This document shows, in pieces, positions 27,338 to 35,290 of a DNA stretch of 64,000 nucleotides. The position numbers were made by a program, and so were the translations under genes. The notes beneath the pieces were generated by a model. The model did not search any database. It saw nothing but the letters and a program-made list of their open reading frames with translations, and was not told the origin of the DNA. Location of the stretch: NCBI GenBank assembly GCA_035295845.1, contig DATGIF010000017.1:1-64000 (forward strand). Direction: 5' to 3'. The first letter of the stretch is position 1; each line of letters begins with the position of its first letter. Source of the DNA: Palsa-892 sp035295845. GTDB taxonomy: Bacteria > Pseudomonadota > Alphaproteobacteria > Rhizobiales > Xanthobacteraceae.

Positions 27338-27847
27338 ATGCGTACGCGCAAGATTCCTGCGATCATCCTCCTCTGCGCAATCGAAATTTTCGCCGATCCC
27401 GTCCACGCCACAAATCGGAGACAGCTTCGCCAAAATCCCGCCGCGGCGGAAACGCAACCCGCCGCATTCCCGTTTTTCAATCCGTTCGTCTACGCCGCCG
27501 CGAACGGAAACAACGCGGGCGTCTTCAACGCCTTCGGCGGCGGCGCCAAGCCCGCCTATGCCGGCGGTCCCGGCGGACGGCCGCGCGCGTGGTGCGGCTG
27601 GTGGGCGCGCCAGCAGGTCGGCCAGGACCCCGGCCCCGAATTCAATCTCGTCGCGAGCTGGCGGAAATGGGGAACGCCGACGGGTCCCGTTCCCGGCGCC
27701 GTCGCCATCTGGCGCGGCGCGCGGCACGTGGGCAAGGTCGTGTCGATCGACGGCGGCGAGGTCTGCACCGTCTCCGGCAATTCCGGCGGCGGCGGCGTGA
27801 ACTCGCGCTGCGAGCCGCTGTCGCACTTCGAGCAGTTCCGGATGTGA
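27338..27847 (+). CDS. exported CHAP/NlpC-like (TIGR02594-type) protein
   Basis: 169 residues with a short signal peptide (MRTRKIPAIILLCAIEIFA). The C-terminal half resembles cysteine amidase/peptidase folds acting on peptidoglycan: RAWCGWWARQQVG supplies the candidate catalytic Cys, PGAVAIWRGARHVGKVVSIDG the candidate His with its strand, and VCTVSGNSGGGGVNS the end of the fold. The spacing follows the TIGR02594 pattern. Activity is inference. Convergent with psd, 6 bp apart. Confidence 0.65.
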   Translation: MRTRKIPAIILLCAIEIFADPVHATNRRQLRQNPAAAETQPAAFPFFNPFVYAAANGNNAGVFNAFGGGAKPAYAGGPGGRPRAWCGWWARQQVGQDPGPEFNLVASWRKWGTPTGPVPGAVAIWRGARHVGKVVSIDGGEVCTVSGNSGGGGVNSRCEPLSHFEQFRM

Positions 27848-27853
27848 GCGAAA

Positions 27854-28741
27854 CTAGATCCGCGCCGCCACCGTCTCGCCGAGCCGCACGAAGGTTTCGA
27901 TGCCTTTTTGCGTGTTGGCGAGGATGTCCTCGCTCGGCCGCCACGCGCCGGGCTCCCCGAAGACGATGATGGCGGAGCCGCCGAAGCGGAACACCGATTT
28001 TTCCTTGCCGCGCGAGAACGGCGTGTCGTCGCCGTGCAGCTCGACGATGCGTCCGACGGTGAGCGCGCCGATCTCGACGAAGGCGAGACGGCCGAAATTC
28101 ACGGTCGCCAGCTCGCTGATCTGGCGCTCGTTCTTGAACAGGATGTCGTCCTTGTTCTGCAGCGCGTGCCAGTTCACGGTCCACAGGCGGCCGCCGATCC
28201 AGCGCTGGTCGAGGATCATTCCCGCGTCCGGAAAGTGCGCGTGGTGGTAATCCATCGGCGAAAGCCGCGCGAGCAGGACCGGGCCGCCGAGGAACGGCCG
28301 CGCGTCCTCGTCGCTGCCGAGAATGCGCGCGGCGGAGAGCGAATAGCCCTTGACCGGAAACTTCAGGCCGGCGGCGAGCGTCTCCCAGCCGAAATAGCGC
28401 GCTTCCGCGAAGGCGCCCATTTCGCCCGCGCGCTTCGGAAAGGCGCGCGCGCCCGGACGAAACCGGCGGTCGAAGAACTCGGCGAAGGAGCGGTACTGCA
28501 CCGGCTCGAATTCGCTCATGTCGATGCGGTGCGCGCGGATGAACGGCGCGATCTTGCGGGCGCTGAAGCGGCTGTTCTCGAAGGCCGCGTACAGCCGGTC
28601 GATGAGCGGCTGCGAGCGGATCCACTGCTGGAGCGAGTGCGTCGGCTCGCTCGCGTAGGTTTGCGGACTGTCGTCCATCCACTCTTCGACGAGCGCGGCG
28701 CGGCCACGGTCCCAGATCGGCAATGGAAGCGGCTTCGACAT
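27854..28741 (-). CDS. psd: phosphatidylserine decarboxylase proenzyme
   Basis: 295 residues. Converts phosphatidylserine to phosphatidylethanolamine. The catalytic DYHHAHFPDAG lies near residue 164 and the self-processing site FGGS near residue 253-256, where cleavage would create the pyruvoyl group from the Ser; this FGGS replaces the commoner LGST. The N-terminus (WDRGRAALVEEWMDDSPQTYA) is like PSD-II forms with an extra N-terminal region. Start at 28741 is the first Met before a good open stretch; the extension to 29347 is a shadow. Confidence 0.88.
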   Translation of the reverse strand: MSKPLPLPIWDRGRAALVEEWMDDSPQTYASEPTHSLQQWIRSQPLIDRLYAAFENSRFSARKIAPFIRAHRIDMSEFEPVQYRSFAEFFDRRFRPGARAFPKRAGEMGAFAEARYFGWETLAAGLKFPVKGYSLSAARILGSDEDARPFLGGPVLLARLSPMDYHHAHFPDAGMILDQRWIGGRLWTVNWHALQNKDDILFKNERQISELATVNFGRLAFVEIGALTVGRIVELHGDDTPFSRGKEKSVFRFGGSAIIVFGEPGAWRPSEDILANTQKGIETFVRLGETVAARI

Positions 28742-28843
28742 TTGCCGGGATAACCCGCGAGCTTGCGCCCGAGTTCCCACGACGGCGTCCACCCTGTTAC
28801 AATCTTTGCCCGAAAGAGCTTCCAGCAAACCTGCAAGCCCCGC

Positions 28844-29431
28844 ATGCGCATTTTCCTGAATGGGACGCTCACGAGGCATCTTCCCGCCGCGGCGCTGCTC
28901 CTCACTTTCGCGGGGCCCGGTCCGGCCGCGGCGCAGACGAGCCACAGCTGCGAAGGCGCGCCGCCGGGCTCCACCGACCAGACGCTCGCGCTCATTCCGA
29001 AATGCCTCGCGGTGTTTTGCCTGCCGAACGTCGACCCGAAGGTCAAAGAAAACCTCAAGCACATCGACGACAAGCTCGGCGAGCTGCAGCTCGCGATCGC
29101 CGAGGTGCGGACCGCCTACGACAAATTCGTCCGCGCCTGCACGGCGCTGCACGGCGACATCAGCGAACGGCCGGCGATGGACGTGTTCCGGGACTCGGTC
29201 ATGCAGCTCTCGCTCAACAAGGGCAAGCTTTCGGACATCTACGATTCGCTGCAGCACTCGCCCGAGGAGGACATTTTCGCCAACACCAGCACCGCCATCG
29301 CGATGCAGTACAAGCAGCCGGCCTGCATGAGCGACATCACGCAGCAAATGATCGACGGCCTCGACGCGGCGCTGATCCTGCTCGAGAAAGCCGAGATCGA
29401 GTGCGACGCGTTCAACCCGAAGCGCAAGTGA
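28844..29431 (+). CDS. exported protein of unknown function
   Basis: 195 residues. Begins MRIFLNGTLTRHLPAAALLL, a signal peptide with cleavage near PAAAQ. The mature part is helical, with several Cys (CEGAPPG, IPKCLAVFC, FVRACTAL, QPACM, ECDAF) and no recognised domain. The frame's upstream extension to 28763 lacks support. It is divergent from psd and convergent with the following tricarboxylate receptor gene. Confidence 0.55.
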   Translation: MRIFLNGTLTRHLPAAALLLTFAGPGPAAAQTSHSCEGAPPGSTDQTLALIPKCLAVFCLPNVDPKVKENLKHIDDKLGELQLAIAEVRTAYDKFVRACTALHGDISERPAMDVFRDSVMQLSLNKGKLSDIYDSLQHSPEEDIFANTSTAIAMQYKQPACMSDITQQMIDGLDAALILLEKAEIECDAFNPKRK

Positions 29432-29476
29432 GCGCAGAAGCCGGATCGAGCCGGCCTCGGCCGCGGAAATATCCCG

Positions 29477-30439
29477 TCAATTCTCCAGATGAATATTCGC
29501 CGCGCGGACGAGGTCGCCGGTGCGCTCGTATTCCATGCGCATGAAGGCGGCGAAATCCTCCTGCGAGCTGCCGACGACCTCGTAGCCGAGGTCGGTGAGC
29601 TTCTTCCGGAGCGCCGGATCGTTCAGCGCCATGACCGCGGCGGCATTGAGCTTGGCCACGATCTCCGGCGGCGTCTTCGCCGGCACCAGCAACGCCGCCC
29701 AGGTGCCGAAGCTGAATCCGGGCACGCCGGATTCGGCGACCGTCGGCACGTCCGGCAGCTGCGGGAGGCGCGCGGGCGTCAACGCCGCGAGCACGCGAAT
29801 GCGGTGGTCGGGGAGAAACTGCGAGATCGTGGAATAGGCGGTGAACACGATCGGGGCGTTGCCCGCGACCACGTCGGTGACCGCCGGCGTGACACCCTTA
29901 TAGGGCACGTGCGTCATCTCCGCCTTGACCGCGCGCGCGAACATTTCGGCGGCGATGTGCTGCGGGCTGCCGTAGCCGCCGGAGGCGTAGTTGATGCTGC
30001 CGGGGTTGGCGCGCGCGAGCGCCACGAGGTCGCGCACGTTCTCCACCGGCAGCGAGGGGTTCACGGCGAGCACCCACTGGATGCCGACGAGCTGGGTCAC
30101 CGGCACGAAATCCCTGAACGGATCGTAGCCCGCGTCCGACCGCACGTTCGGCAGCATGGTGATCACGCTGTCGTTGACCGCGAGCACCGTGTAGCCGTCG
30201 GGCTCGGCGCGGGCGCCCGCCCGCATGCCGATGAGGCCCGCCGCCCCCGGCTCGTTCTCGACGTAGAGGTTCTGCCCGAGGATCGTGCTCATCTTGTCGG
30301 CGACGATGCGGGCCACCACGTCGACGGCGCTCGCCGCCGCGAGCGGGATAAACAGCCGGATCGGCCGGTTGGGATAGGTCTCCGCCTGCGCCGCCGGCGC
30401 GAACAGAACAATCAGCAGAAAAAGCCACCGCCTGAGCAT
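29477..30439 (-). CDS. Bug/TctC-family periplasmic receptor
   Basis: 320 residues with a signal peptide cleaved around AQAE. Bug proteins bind small carboxylates for tripartite tricarboxylate (TTT) carriers or as orphan receptors. The family start YPNRPIRLFIPLAAASAVDVVAR, PGAAGLIGMRAGARAEPDGYT, NYASGGYGSPQH and TLTPARLPQLPDVPTVAESG are all present. The usual TctA/TctB membrane genes are absent, so it is an orphan or serves a distant carrier. Start at 30439. Confidence 0.92.
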   Translation of the reverse strand: MLRRWLFLLIVLFAPAAQAETYPNRPIRLFIPLAAASAVDVVARIVADKMSTILGQNLYVENEPGAAGLIGMRAGARAEPDGYTVLAVNDSVITMLPNVRSDAGYDPFRDFVPVTQLVGIQWVLAVNPSLPVENVRDLVALARANPGSINYASGGYGSPQHIAAEMFARAVKAEMTHVPYKGVTPAVTDVVAGNAPIVFTAYSTISQFLPDHRIRVLAALTPARLPQLPDVPTVAESGVPGFSFGTWAALLVPAKTPPEIVAKLNAAAVMALNDPALRKKLTDLGYEVVGSSQEDFAAFMRMEYERTGDLVRAANIHLEN

Positions 30440-30492
30440 GGGCTTCAGTCTAGCCCCCTCTTCGGCGGCAGCAAGGAAGGGCGGCTTAACCA

Positions 30493-30575
30493 TGTCATGG
30501 CCGGGCTTTTATCAGGCATCCACGTCTTGGCGGCAAAGAAAGGCGTGGATGCCCGGCACAAGGGCGGGCATGACG
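30493..30575. repeat. palindromic repeat, CGTCATGCCCGG family
   Basis: CATGTCATGGCCGGGC... GGCATCCACGTC and GGCGTGGATGCCCGGCACAAGGGCGGGCATGACGTGG face each other around an AAGAAA centre. Further members lie at 33820, 35160, 35868 and 36262. Confidence 0.75.
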
Positions 30576-30639
30576 TGGAAGCAAGGTGCAACTTCTTCCC
30601 GCCTGCCGCGTTTAGTCCGACAAGCGCACAAGAAAACGG

Positions 30640-31416
30640 GTGCTCGCCGTGTTCGGACGCCGCCGGTGGAATTCCCTTCGCACAGCCGCATTCGGGCTGG
30701 CGCTGATCGGGCTGATGGTGTCGGTTTCCGCGCCGCCGGCGCACGCGCAGGGCATTTTCAATCTCCTGAATCAACTGTTCGGCGGCATGTTCCGGCCGCC
30801 CGAGCCGCCGAAGCCCGCGCCCGCAGCGCCCGCGGTCGCCTATTGCGTGCGGCTTTGCGACGGCCGCTTTTTTCCGCTGCCGACGAGCACGGGCTCGGCG
30901 AATTATTCGCCGGAGAAGACCTGCAATTCCCTGTGCCCGGCGAGCGCGACCAAAATCTACGGCGGCAACACGATCGACGACGCGCGCGGCCCCGACGGCG
31001 CGCCCTATACCAAGCTCGACAACGCCTTCGCCTATCGCGAGCGCGTGGTGGACGGCTGCACCTGCAACGGCAAGGACGTGATCGGCACCGTGTCGCTCGA
31101 CGTCTATGCCGACCCGACGCTGAGGCCCGGCGACATCGTCGTCACCCGGGACGGGCCCAGGGTGTTCACCGGCAAGGACGAGGCGGAGCACCGCGCCGCG
31201 GACTTCATTCCGCCGGACGATTTCAAGGGGCTCTCCTCCAGCGTGCGGAAGACGCTCGCCGAGATGCGGGTGGCGCCGGAGCTCAGCGTCGCGGTGCAGG
31301 AATTCGCGGCCTCGCAGCAGCAGGCGCTGCCGCACCCGCCTTCGAGCTTCGCGCAGGACACGGGCGCGCCTTCCGAGTATCACCCGCGGCGGGTGATGGA
31401 TTTGATGATTTTTTAG
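30640..31416 (+). CDS. exported DUF2865 protein
   Basis: 258 residues, GTG start at 30640 with a signal peptide ending APPAHAQ. The DUF2865 core is visible: VAYCVRLCDGRFFPLPTS, CNSLCPASATKIYGG and DDARGPDGAPYTKLDNAFAYRERVVDGCTC, with paired cysteines. The C-terminal third includes LDVYADPTLRPGDIVVTRDGPRVF, a second signature. The family is restricted to rhizobia-like alphaproteobacteria and its role is unknown. It is the last normal-GC gene before an AT-rich stretch. Confidence 0.8.
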   Translation: MLAVFGRRRWNSLRTAAFGLALIGLMVSVSAPPAHAQGIFNLLNQLFGGMFRPPEPPKPAPAAPAVAYCVRLCDGRFFPLPTSTGSANYSPEKTCNSLCPASATKIYGGNTIDDARGPDGAPYTKLDNAFAYRERVVDGCTCNGKDVIGTVSLDVYADPTLRPGDIVVTRDGPRVFTGKDEAEHRAADFIPPDDFKGLSSSVRKTLAEMRVAPELSVAVQEFAASQQQALPHPPSSFAQDTGAPSEYHPRRVMDLMIF

Positions 31417-31497
31417 ATGAATACAAATGACAAGTACGCGTTTTAACGTTTTAATACCGTGATTTCTTCCTTAGCAGTCAAATTTCACAGCTCCGTT

Positions 31498-32001
31498 TCA
31501 TGCCTTTATATTTTCCGCTTTCAGAAAATCTACGAACTTATAATGTTTGATGTCCTCCAAATCACAGATGTCGGGGATACGTTTCTTTTTTGGCGAAGGA
31601 TACGCTGAACTTTCCATACTAACGAGTGGGATCTGAAGAGTCTTTGCAAGTGCAATTATCGTCATATCATTTAGGCAAACCGTGTCGTCCGTTTTCATGT
31701 CCGTATACTCGGCAATAAAATCCTTATGTTCTTCAAGCATTCTAATTCCGTGATCGACATAAGATTTCCAATTCCAAGACTCGTCCTTTAGCTCCATTAA
31801 AAGCCTAGCTTTTTCGTGAATAATGCAGGAACCCAATCTACCTGGAATATAGGTTAGCTCTTCATATATTTCCGCCGTCACTCCTATTGATCCGTTCTTA
31901 ATGCGATCCATAACCTGATCCCAAAGCGAAGGAACCACGTCGTCAGTCCATTCAAGCCACGGATTAGAAAATCCAGAAGTATCGAAACAATACTTCTTCA
32001 T
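31498..32001 (-). CDS. DUF4411 PIN-domain protein (putative toxin)
   Basis: 167 residues. Begins MKKYCFDTSGFSNPW with an Asp in the first strand, then EIYEELTYIP, and DTVCLNDMTIIALAKTLQIPLVS; these carry the acidic residues expected of a PIN-type nuclease. DUF4411 is the annotated family for such proteins. The gene is AT-rich with codon use unlike neighbours. Its ATG overlaps the stop of the XRE-ImmA gene as ATGA, so both are made from one message. Type II toxin-antitoxin or defence function is inference. Confidence 0.75.
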   Translation of the reverse strand: MKKYCFDTSGFSNPWLEWTDDVVPSLWDQVMDRIKNGSIGVTAEIYEELTYIPGRLGSCIIHEKARLLMELKDESWNWKSYVDHGIRMLEEHKDFIAEYTDMKTDDTVCLNDMTIIALAKTLQIPLVSMESSAYPSPKKKRIPDICDLEDIKHYKFVDFLKAENIKA

Positions 32002-33176
32002 GGCTTTTCAAAATTTGCTCGAATATCGTGAAGATGAGAAAAATTCTTGACGCCCATATATTCTGCGGCGTTGTGATTTGTGATCTTGCCGCTACTCCAG
32101 GCGCCAATGACAAGACTCGTATAGAGATCACCCATCGAAGATTGAAATCGGCGTCCATAAAATTTAGGCTTGCCATACTGTGGTTTCTTATCTTCCTCGT
32201 CGAATTCCGGCTTCTTTACCGACCAATAGAAATCAGCATCTACATAATGAAGATGCACTAGACGAATGAGCATCGCATGTGGGCTAACACGAAATGCACT
32301 TGCATAATGCTTTAGTTGTTCATCGGAAATTTCTGATGCCGGCACACTTGGCGGCTTACCTGCAATGGCGAGTACCGACTCTTGAGGCATAAGGAAAGCG
32401 CTCGAAAATCTATCACACCAATCCTCGACGTCTCCCGCATCTTTGTGTCGTGGACCGCTCACTCCACTTTGTTTCAGCACAATGTGCGCGAGCTCGTGAC
32501 CGATTGTGAAAACTTGCGCCGTGACAGTCTCGCTAGCGAAAAGGATGACCGGAAGCGGAAACTTCACGACGCACATTCCGCGCATTCCAAATTTACGCAA
32601 TCCGGAGCGCCGTATGGTCAGAATGCCGATCGCCTCAAGTTTACGCCTTAGTATGTCGGGTAGACGATATTGCTCGTTACTGGACAGCCCAGTTTGATCC
32701 GTAACTTTGAAGTCTACTAGTTCACGAGCGCGTAGCGCGGCAACTTCTGGGTTTTCTCTAAGAGAAGAAAAAATTTGCTCCGGGATTGTTGGAATATCTA
32801 CATCTAGCTCCTTCGCAAGCTCGATCGCGTTCGCGCGGCGTGATTCAAGCCACATTTGAATTATTTTTATCTCACGCTCTTCCAGCGGGTCTGGCGCACC
32901 TTTGTGCATCCGAAAATCCGGCACCTTCGCGGGCTCGGGGATTACGGGCTTTGTTTCTCTAAAAAATTCGAGAATAGAACGATCGAAAAGTTCAGCCAGC
33001 TTACGGGCCTGAACTACGGTGGGGCCATCCCCGCGCTCCGTTTCCCACCGCAGGTAACGCTCAACAGTCTGTCCAACTTCGGTAGCGGCTTCCTCTGCCG
33101 AAATACCGCGCCATTCGCGCGCCCAAGCGAGCATCTCGGGATTTACGGTCAGTCTTTTGGCAGAAGACGCAGCCAT
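31998..33176 (-). CDS. XRE-family regulator fused to ImmA/IrrE metallopeptidase
   Basis: 392 residues. An XRE-type helix-turn-helix sits at about residues 12-65 (AWAREWRGISAEEAATEV, RYLRWETERGDGP). A linker follows, then the ImmA/IrrE (M78) peptidase domain with zinc motif HELAH at residues 227-231 and EDWCDRFSSAFLMP supplying the third-ligand region. The family cleaves or antagonises repressors and often pairs with toxins. Here it precedes and overlaps a PIN-domain gene. Low GC suggests horizontal transfer. Confidence 0.85.
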   Translation of the reverse strand: MAASSAKRLTVNPEMLAWAREWRGISAEEAATEVGQTVERYLRWETERGDGPTVVQARKLAELFDRSILEFFRETKPVIPEPAKVPDFRMHKGAPDPLEEREIKIIQMWLESRRANAIELAKELDVDIPTIPEQIFSSLRENPEVAALRARELVDFKVTDQTGLSSNEQYRLPDILRRKLEAIGILTIRRSGLRKFGMRGMCVVKFPLPVILFASETVTAQVFTIGHELAHIVLKQSGVSGPRHKDAGDVEDWCDRFSSAFLMPQESVLAIAGKPPSVPASEISDEQLKHYASAFRVSPHAMLIRLVHLHYVDADFYWSVKKPEFDEEDKKPQYGKPKFYGRRFQSSMGDLYTSLVIGAWSSGKITNHNAAEYMGVKNFSHLHDIRANFEKP

Positions 33177-33236
33177 AATTCAATTACGGTATCGCACGAG
33201 TGATTAAAAAAATAGCATATCTATCTTACGTCTTAT

Positions 33237-33258
33237 CGTTTCGTGATATTCCGAAACG
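33237..33258. promoter_or_regulatory. inverted repeat upstream of the XRE-ImmA gene
   Basis: CGTTTCG and CGAAACG (33237-33243 and 33252-33258) form a perfect 7-bp inverted repeat separated by 8 bp, about 60 bp upstream of the XRE-ImmA start, in an AT-rich promoter region. Outer bases CTTAC/GTAAG extend the dyad. A likely autoregulatory operator of the XRE protein. Confidence 0.45.
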
Positions 33259-33327
33259 CTCCAGTAAGACGGGTTGTGACTTAGGCCAGTCTGAGCGTCG
33301 CGAAATATACAATTCGAAGCTGAGTGC

Positions 33328-33426
33328 TCACACCTCCTCGCTCCCCCTCGCGATCGCGCAGATGCCGGTGCGGGAGACTTCGACCAGGCCCAAAGGCGCC
33401 ATCAGAACGACGAATTGGTTGATCAT
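33328..33426 (-). pseudogene. truncated 3' end of ilvN (diverged copy)
   Basis: The minus strand encodes NQFVVLMAPLGLVEVSRTG then ICAIARGSEEV and a stop. Intact ilvN (35291-35845) ends DQFVVLMAPLGLVEVSRTG, ICAIARGAEEV. At base level 33331-33426 and 35294-35389 differ at about 19 of 96 sites, mostly silent, so this is an allele from another lineage rather than a recent duplicate. Homology stops abruptly at 33426. Confidence 0.75.
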
Positions 33427-33428
33427 TT

Positions 33429-33524
33429 ACGAACGACGCGCGCCACGAACATGTCGAGGTCGCGATCAAAGACGCGTTTTCCGCCGTCCGGCGGCAAATC
33501 AACGATCGCAAAGCCGCGAAGTGA
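33429..33524 (+). pseudogene. truncated 3' end of an hpf/raiA-like gene
   Basis: The plus strand encodes TNDARHEHVEVAIKDAFSAV, then RRQINDRKAAK and a TGA at 33522. This resembles the C-terminal HEDVYVAIRDAFDAARRQL region of ribosome-hibernation HPF/RaiA-type proteins of rhizobia as I recall it. A stop at 33420 precedes it in frame. It begins two bases from the truncated end of the ilvN fragment, on the opposite strand. Confidence 0.45.
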
Positions 33525-33603
33525 AACAATCGATCTTCGATGGAAAAAATAGTAGGCTCGCCGGACCCCTACACGATCAAAAAACCGAAAGACGAGGTTT
33601 GAA

Positions 33604-33801
33604 ATGAGAAAGAAAAATCACATGCCGCCGGTTCCTCCGGGGAACCGAAACGAAGCGTTTCCGGGCAACGACACCAAGCCGAAGCCCGACACCACGCTCA
33701 GGCATGCCGAGCCAGAAAATTCCGCCGAACAGGGCGAGACCGCGAATATCAAACAGAACACGACCAACGCCGGGTTCTTCCATGGCAGGCGGGTTAAGTA
33801 A
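33604..33801 (+). CDS. small conserved hypothetical protein
   Basis: 65 residues starting MRKKNHMPPVPPGNRNEAFP and ending in AEQGETANIKQNTTNAGFFHGRRVK-like basic tail (shown here in parts: ETANIKQNTTN, GFFHGRR). The start has ACGAGG 6-7 nt upstream. Similar short Pro/Asn-rich proteins with the NIKQNTTN...GFF ending are widespread in Bradyrhizobium-type genomes. No function is known. It lies between the gene fragments and a palindromic repeat. Confidence 0.7.
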   Translation: MRKKNHMPPVPPGNRNEAFPGNDTKPKPDTTLRHAEPENSAEQGETANIKQNTTNAGFFHGRRVK

Positions 33802-33819
33802 CGTAGATCCGCCTTCCGG

Positions 33820-33903
33820 CGTCATGCCCGCACTTGTTGCGGGCATCCACGTCTCGCTTGCTGTAGCCTAAGACGTGGATGGCCGGGACAAGCCCGGCCA
33901 TGA
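33820..33903. repeat. palindromic repeat, CGTCATGCCCGG family
   Basis: CGTCATGCCCGCACTTGTTG and CGGGCATCCACGTC at the left face GACGTGGATGGCCGGGACAA and GCCCGGCCATGAC at the right, an imperfect inverted repeat of about 84 bp downstream of the 65-residue gene. Confidence 0.75.
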
Positions 33904-33981
33904 CAACAACGAATTCACACCTCCTCCGCGCGCCGTGACGCCATCAGCGAGGGATAACGAAAGCGCGCACGGAACGGCCGC

Positions 33982-34311
33982 CTATTCGTCCGGGCGCTGC
34001 GCGAGGAACAGGGTTTCCAGCCGCTGGGCTTCGTCCGCGAGCTGGGCGCTCAGATCCTCGAGTTCCCGGGCGACCGTGGCGTTCGGCGCGACGCGGTGGG
34101 CGCGCGCGCAGTACAAAGATACCTCGCGAAGCAGCGGCGCAATTTCGCCGGGCGAAATCGCCACCAGGAGACGCGGGGCCGCGTCCTTCGGGATGTCCAT
34201 CACCCCCGCCTGCTCGATAATACTTTCAACGATGAGCGTGCTGAGCCGGATCACGAGCCGCCGCAAGCCGTCGGCTTCCTGCTGCAATTCAGCGATGGTC
34301 GGATCGGCCAC
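33982..34311 (-). CDS. hypothetical helical protein
   Basis: 109 residues, mostly predicted alpha-helix: AELQQEADGLRRLVIRLSTL, then PGEIAPLLREVSLYCARAH, then ELEDLSAQLADEAQRLETLF. No signal peptide, membrane segment or known motif. It follows the LuxR-type regulator gene on the same strand after 75 bp and may share its transcript. I do not recognise the family. Confidence 0.55.
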   Translation of the reverse strand: MADPTIAELQQEADGLRRLVIRLSTLIVESIIEQAGVMDIPKDAAPRLLVAISPGEIAPLLREVSLYCARAHRVAPNATVARELEDLSAQLADEAQRLETLFLAQRPDE

Positions 34312-34385
34312 GGCGTTTCACGTCCCCCAAGCCGGGCTAATCGATCCCGCGCGCGAGGGCTATTGTGATTTATACCGGTGCCGGC

Positions 34386-35105
34386 TCAGATATTGATCAA
34401 GCGCTCGCGCACGGCGATCGCGATCGCCTGCGCGCGGTTGGCGGCGCCGAGCTTGCGGAACGCGCTCTGCGCGTGCTCGTCGACCGTGCGCTTGGCGATC
34501 CCGAGAATCTCGCCGATCTCCCAGGCGGATTTCCCCGCCGCTGTCCACGCCAGCACCTCCCGCTCGCGCGCCGTGAGGCGCGGCCGCGGCGCCGGCAGAA
34601 GCCCGGCCAGCCGGTGCACCCGGTCAAAGGCGTAAAGCGCCATCAGGTGCAGCGCGGGCTTGATCCGGCCGGAAAGATCCGGCTGCGGCCCCGCCATCCA
34701 TACATTGCCGATGTTCCCCGCCGGCGACGGGATCGGCACGAAGAAACCCTCCGCCAATCCGAAATCCGTCACCAGCCGCGCCAATTCCGCGGCCTGCGGC
34801 TCCCGTTCGCCGTCATGCGGCACATCCAGCCACTTGAACGGCTCGGTGGTGCGCCTGAGCTGCCGCATGGAAGGATCAATATCGGCATAGCGCCGCTCGA
34901 CATAAACCTTGAAGAGTTCGGCCGGGATGCAATGCGCGAGCACAACCCCGGGTAAGGAATCGCTGCTCTGCGGAATGCCGCTGAAGGCGAAATTCGCGAA
35001 GCCGTGACCCCCGAGCATACGGCTGGTTGCGTCCATTACCGCACCGATGGTGGGGAGCCGCTCCAGATTTTCGATAAAGTCAAAGACGTCTTGCGCGAAT
35101 TTCAT
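34386..35105 (-). CDS. LuxR-type regulator with autoinducer-binding domain
   Basis: 239 residues. The N-terminal ~165 residues match the autoinducer-binding domain: YVERRYADIDPSMRQLRRTT with the Tyr/Asp-Pro pair that contacts acyl-homoserine lactones, and EPFKWLDVP. The C-terminal HTH is LTAREREVLAWTAAGKSAWE then IGEILGIAKRTVDEHAQSA. No luxI synthase gene is nearby, so it is a solo regulator that may respond to exogenous or distant-locus signals. It sits downstream of ilvN in an accessory region. Confidence 0.88.
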   Translation of the reverse strand: MKFAQDVFDFIENLERLPTIGAVMDATSRMLGGHGFANFAFSGIPQSSDSLPGVVLAHCIPAELFKVYVERRYADIDPSMRQLRRTTEPFKWLDVPHDGEREPQAAELARLVTDFGLAEGFFVPIPSPAGNIGNVWMAGPQPDLSGRIKPALHLMALYAFDRVHRLAGLLPAPRPRLTAREREVLAWTAAGKSAWEIGEILGIAKRTVDEHAQSAFRKLGAANRAQAIAIAVRERLINI

Positions 35106-35159
35106 CGCGCAGTGTCGGGCGGAAATTTGTCGGCGTCAATCGGCCCGCGCTTGTTGTCC

Positions 35160-35287
35160 ATCGTCATTGCCGGACTCGCAGCCAACTTTAGGCAGGCTCT
35201 GCAAGCCAGCCTGCCCGGCAATCCATGATGACGTGCTGCGCGTATTGACGGTCAGTACGGATGCCCGGGTCAAGCCCGGGCATGACG
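35160..35287. repeat. palindromic repeat, CGTCATGCCCGG family (degenerate)
   Basis: CGTCATTGCCGGACTCGCAG... CCTGCCCGGCAATCCATGATGACG forms one inverted pair, followed by GGATGCCCGGGTCAAGCCCGGGCATGACG. It fills the gap between ilvN and the LuxR gene. Confidence 0.65.
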
Positions 35288-35290
35288 TTT

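Noticed and set aside
27854..29347. 497-codon fused frame including psd
   Set aside because: The upstream half is antisense of the exported hypothetical protein at 28844; the psd gene starts at 28741.
33200..33607. 135-codon plus-strand frame across the fragment junction
   Set aside because: It is in a different frame from both recognised fragments and crosses noncoding AT-rich DNA.
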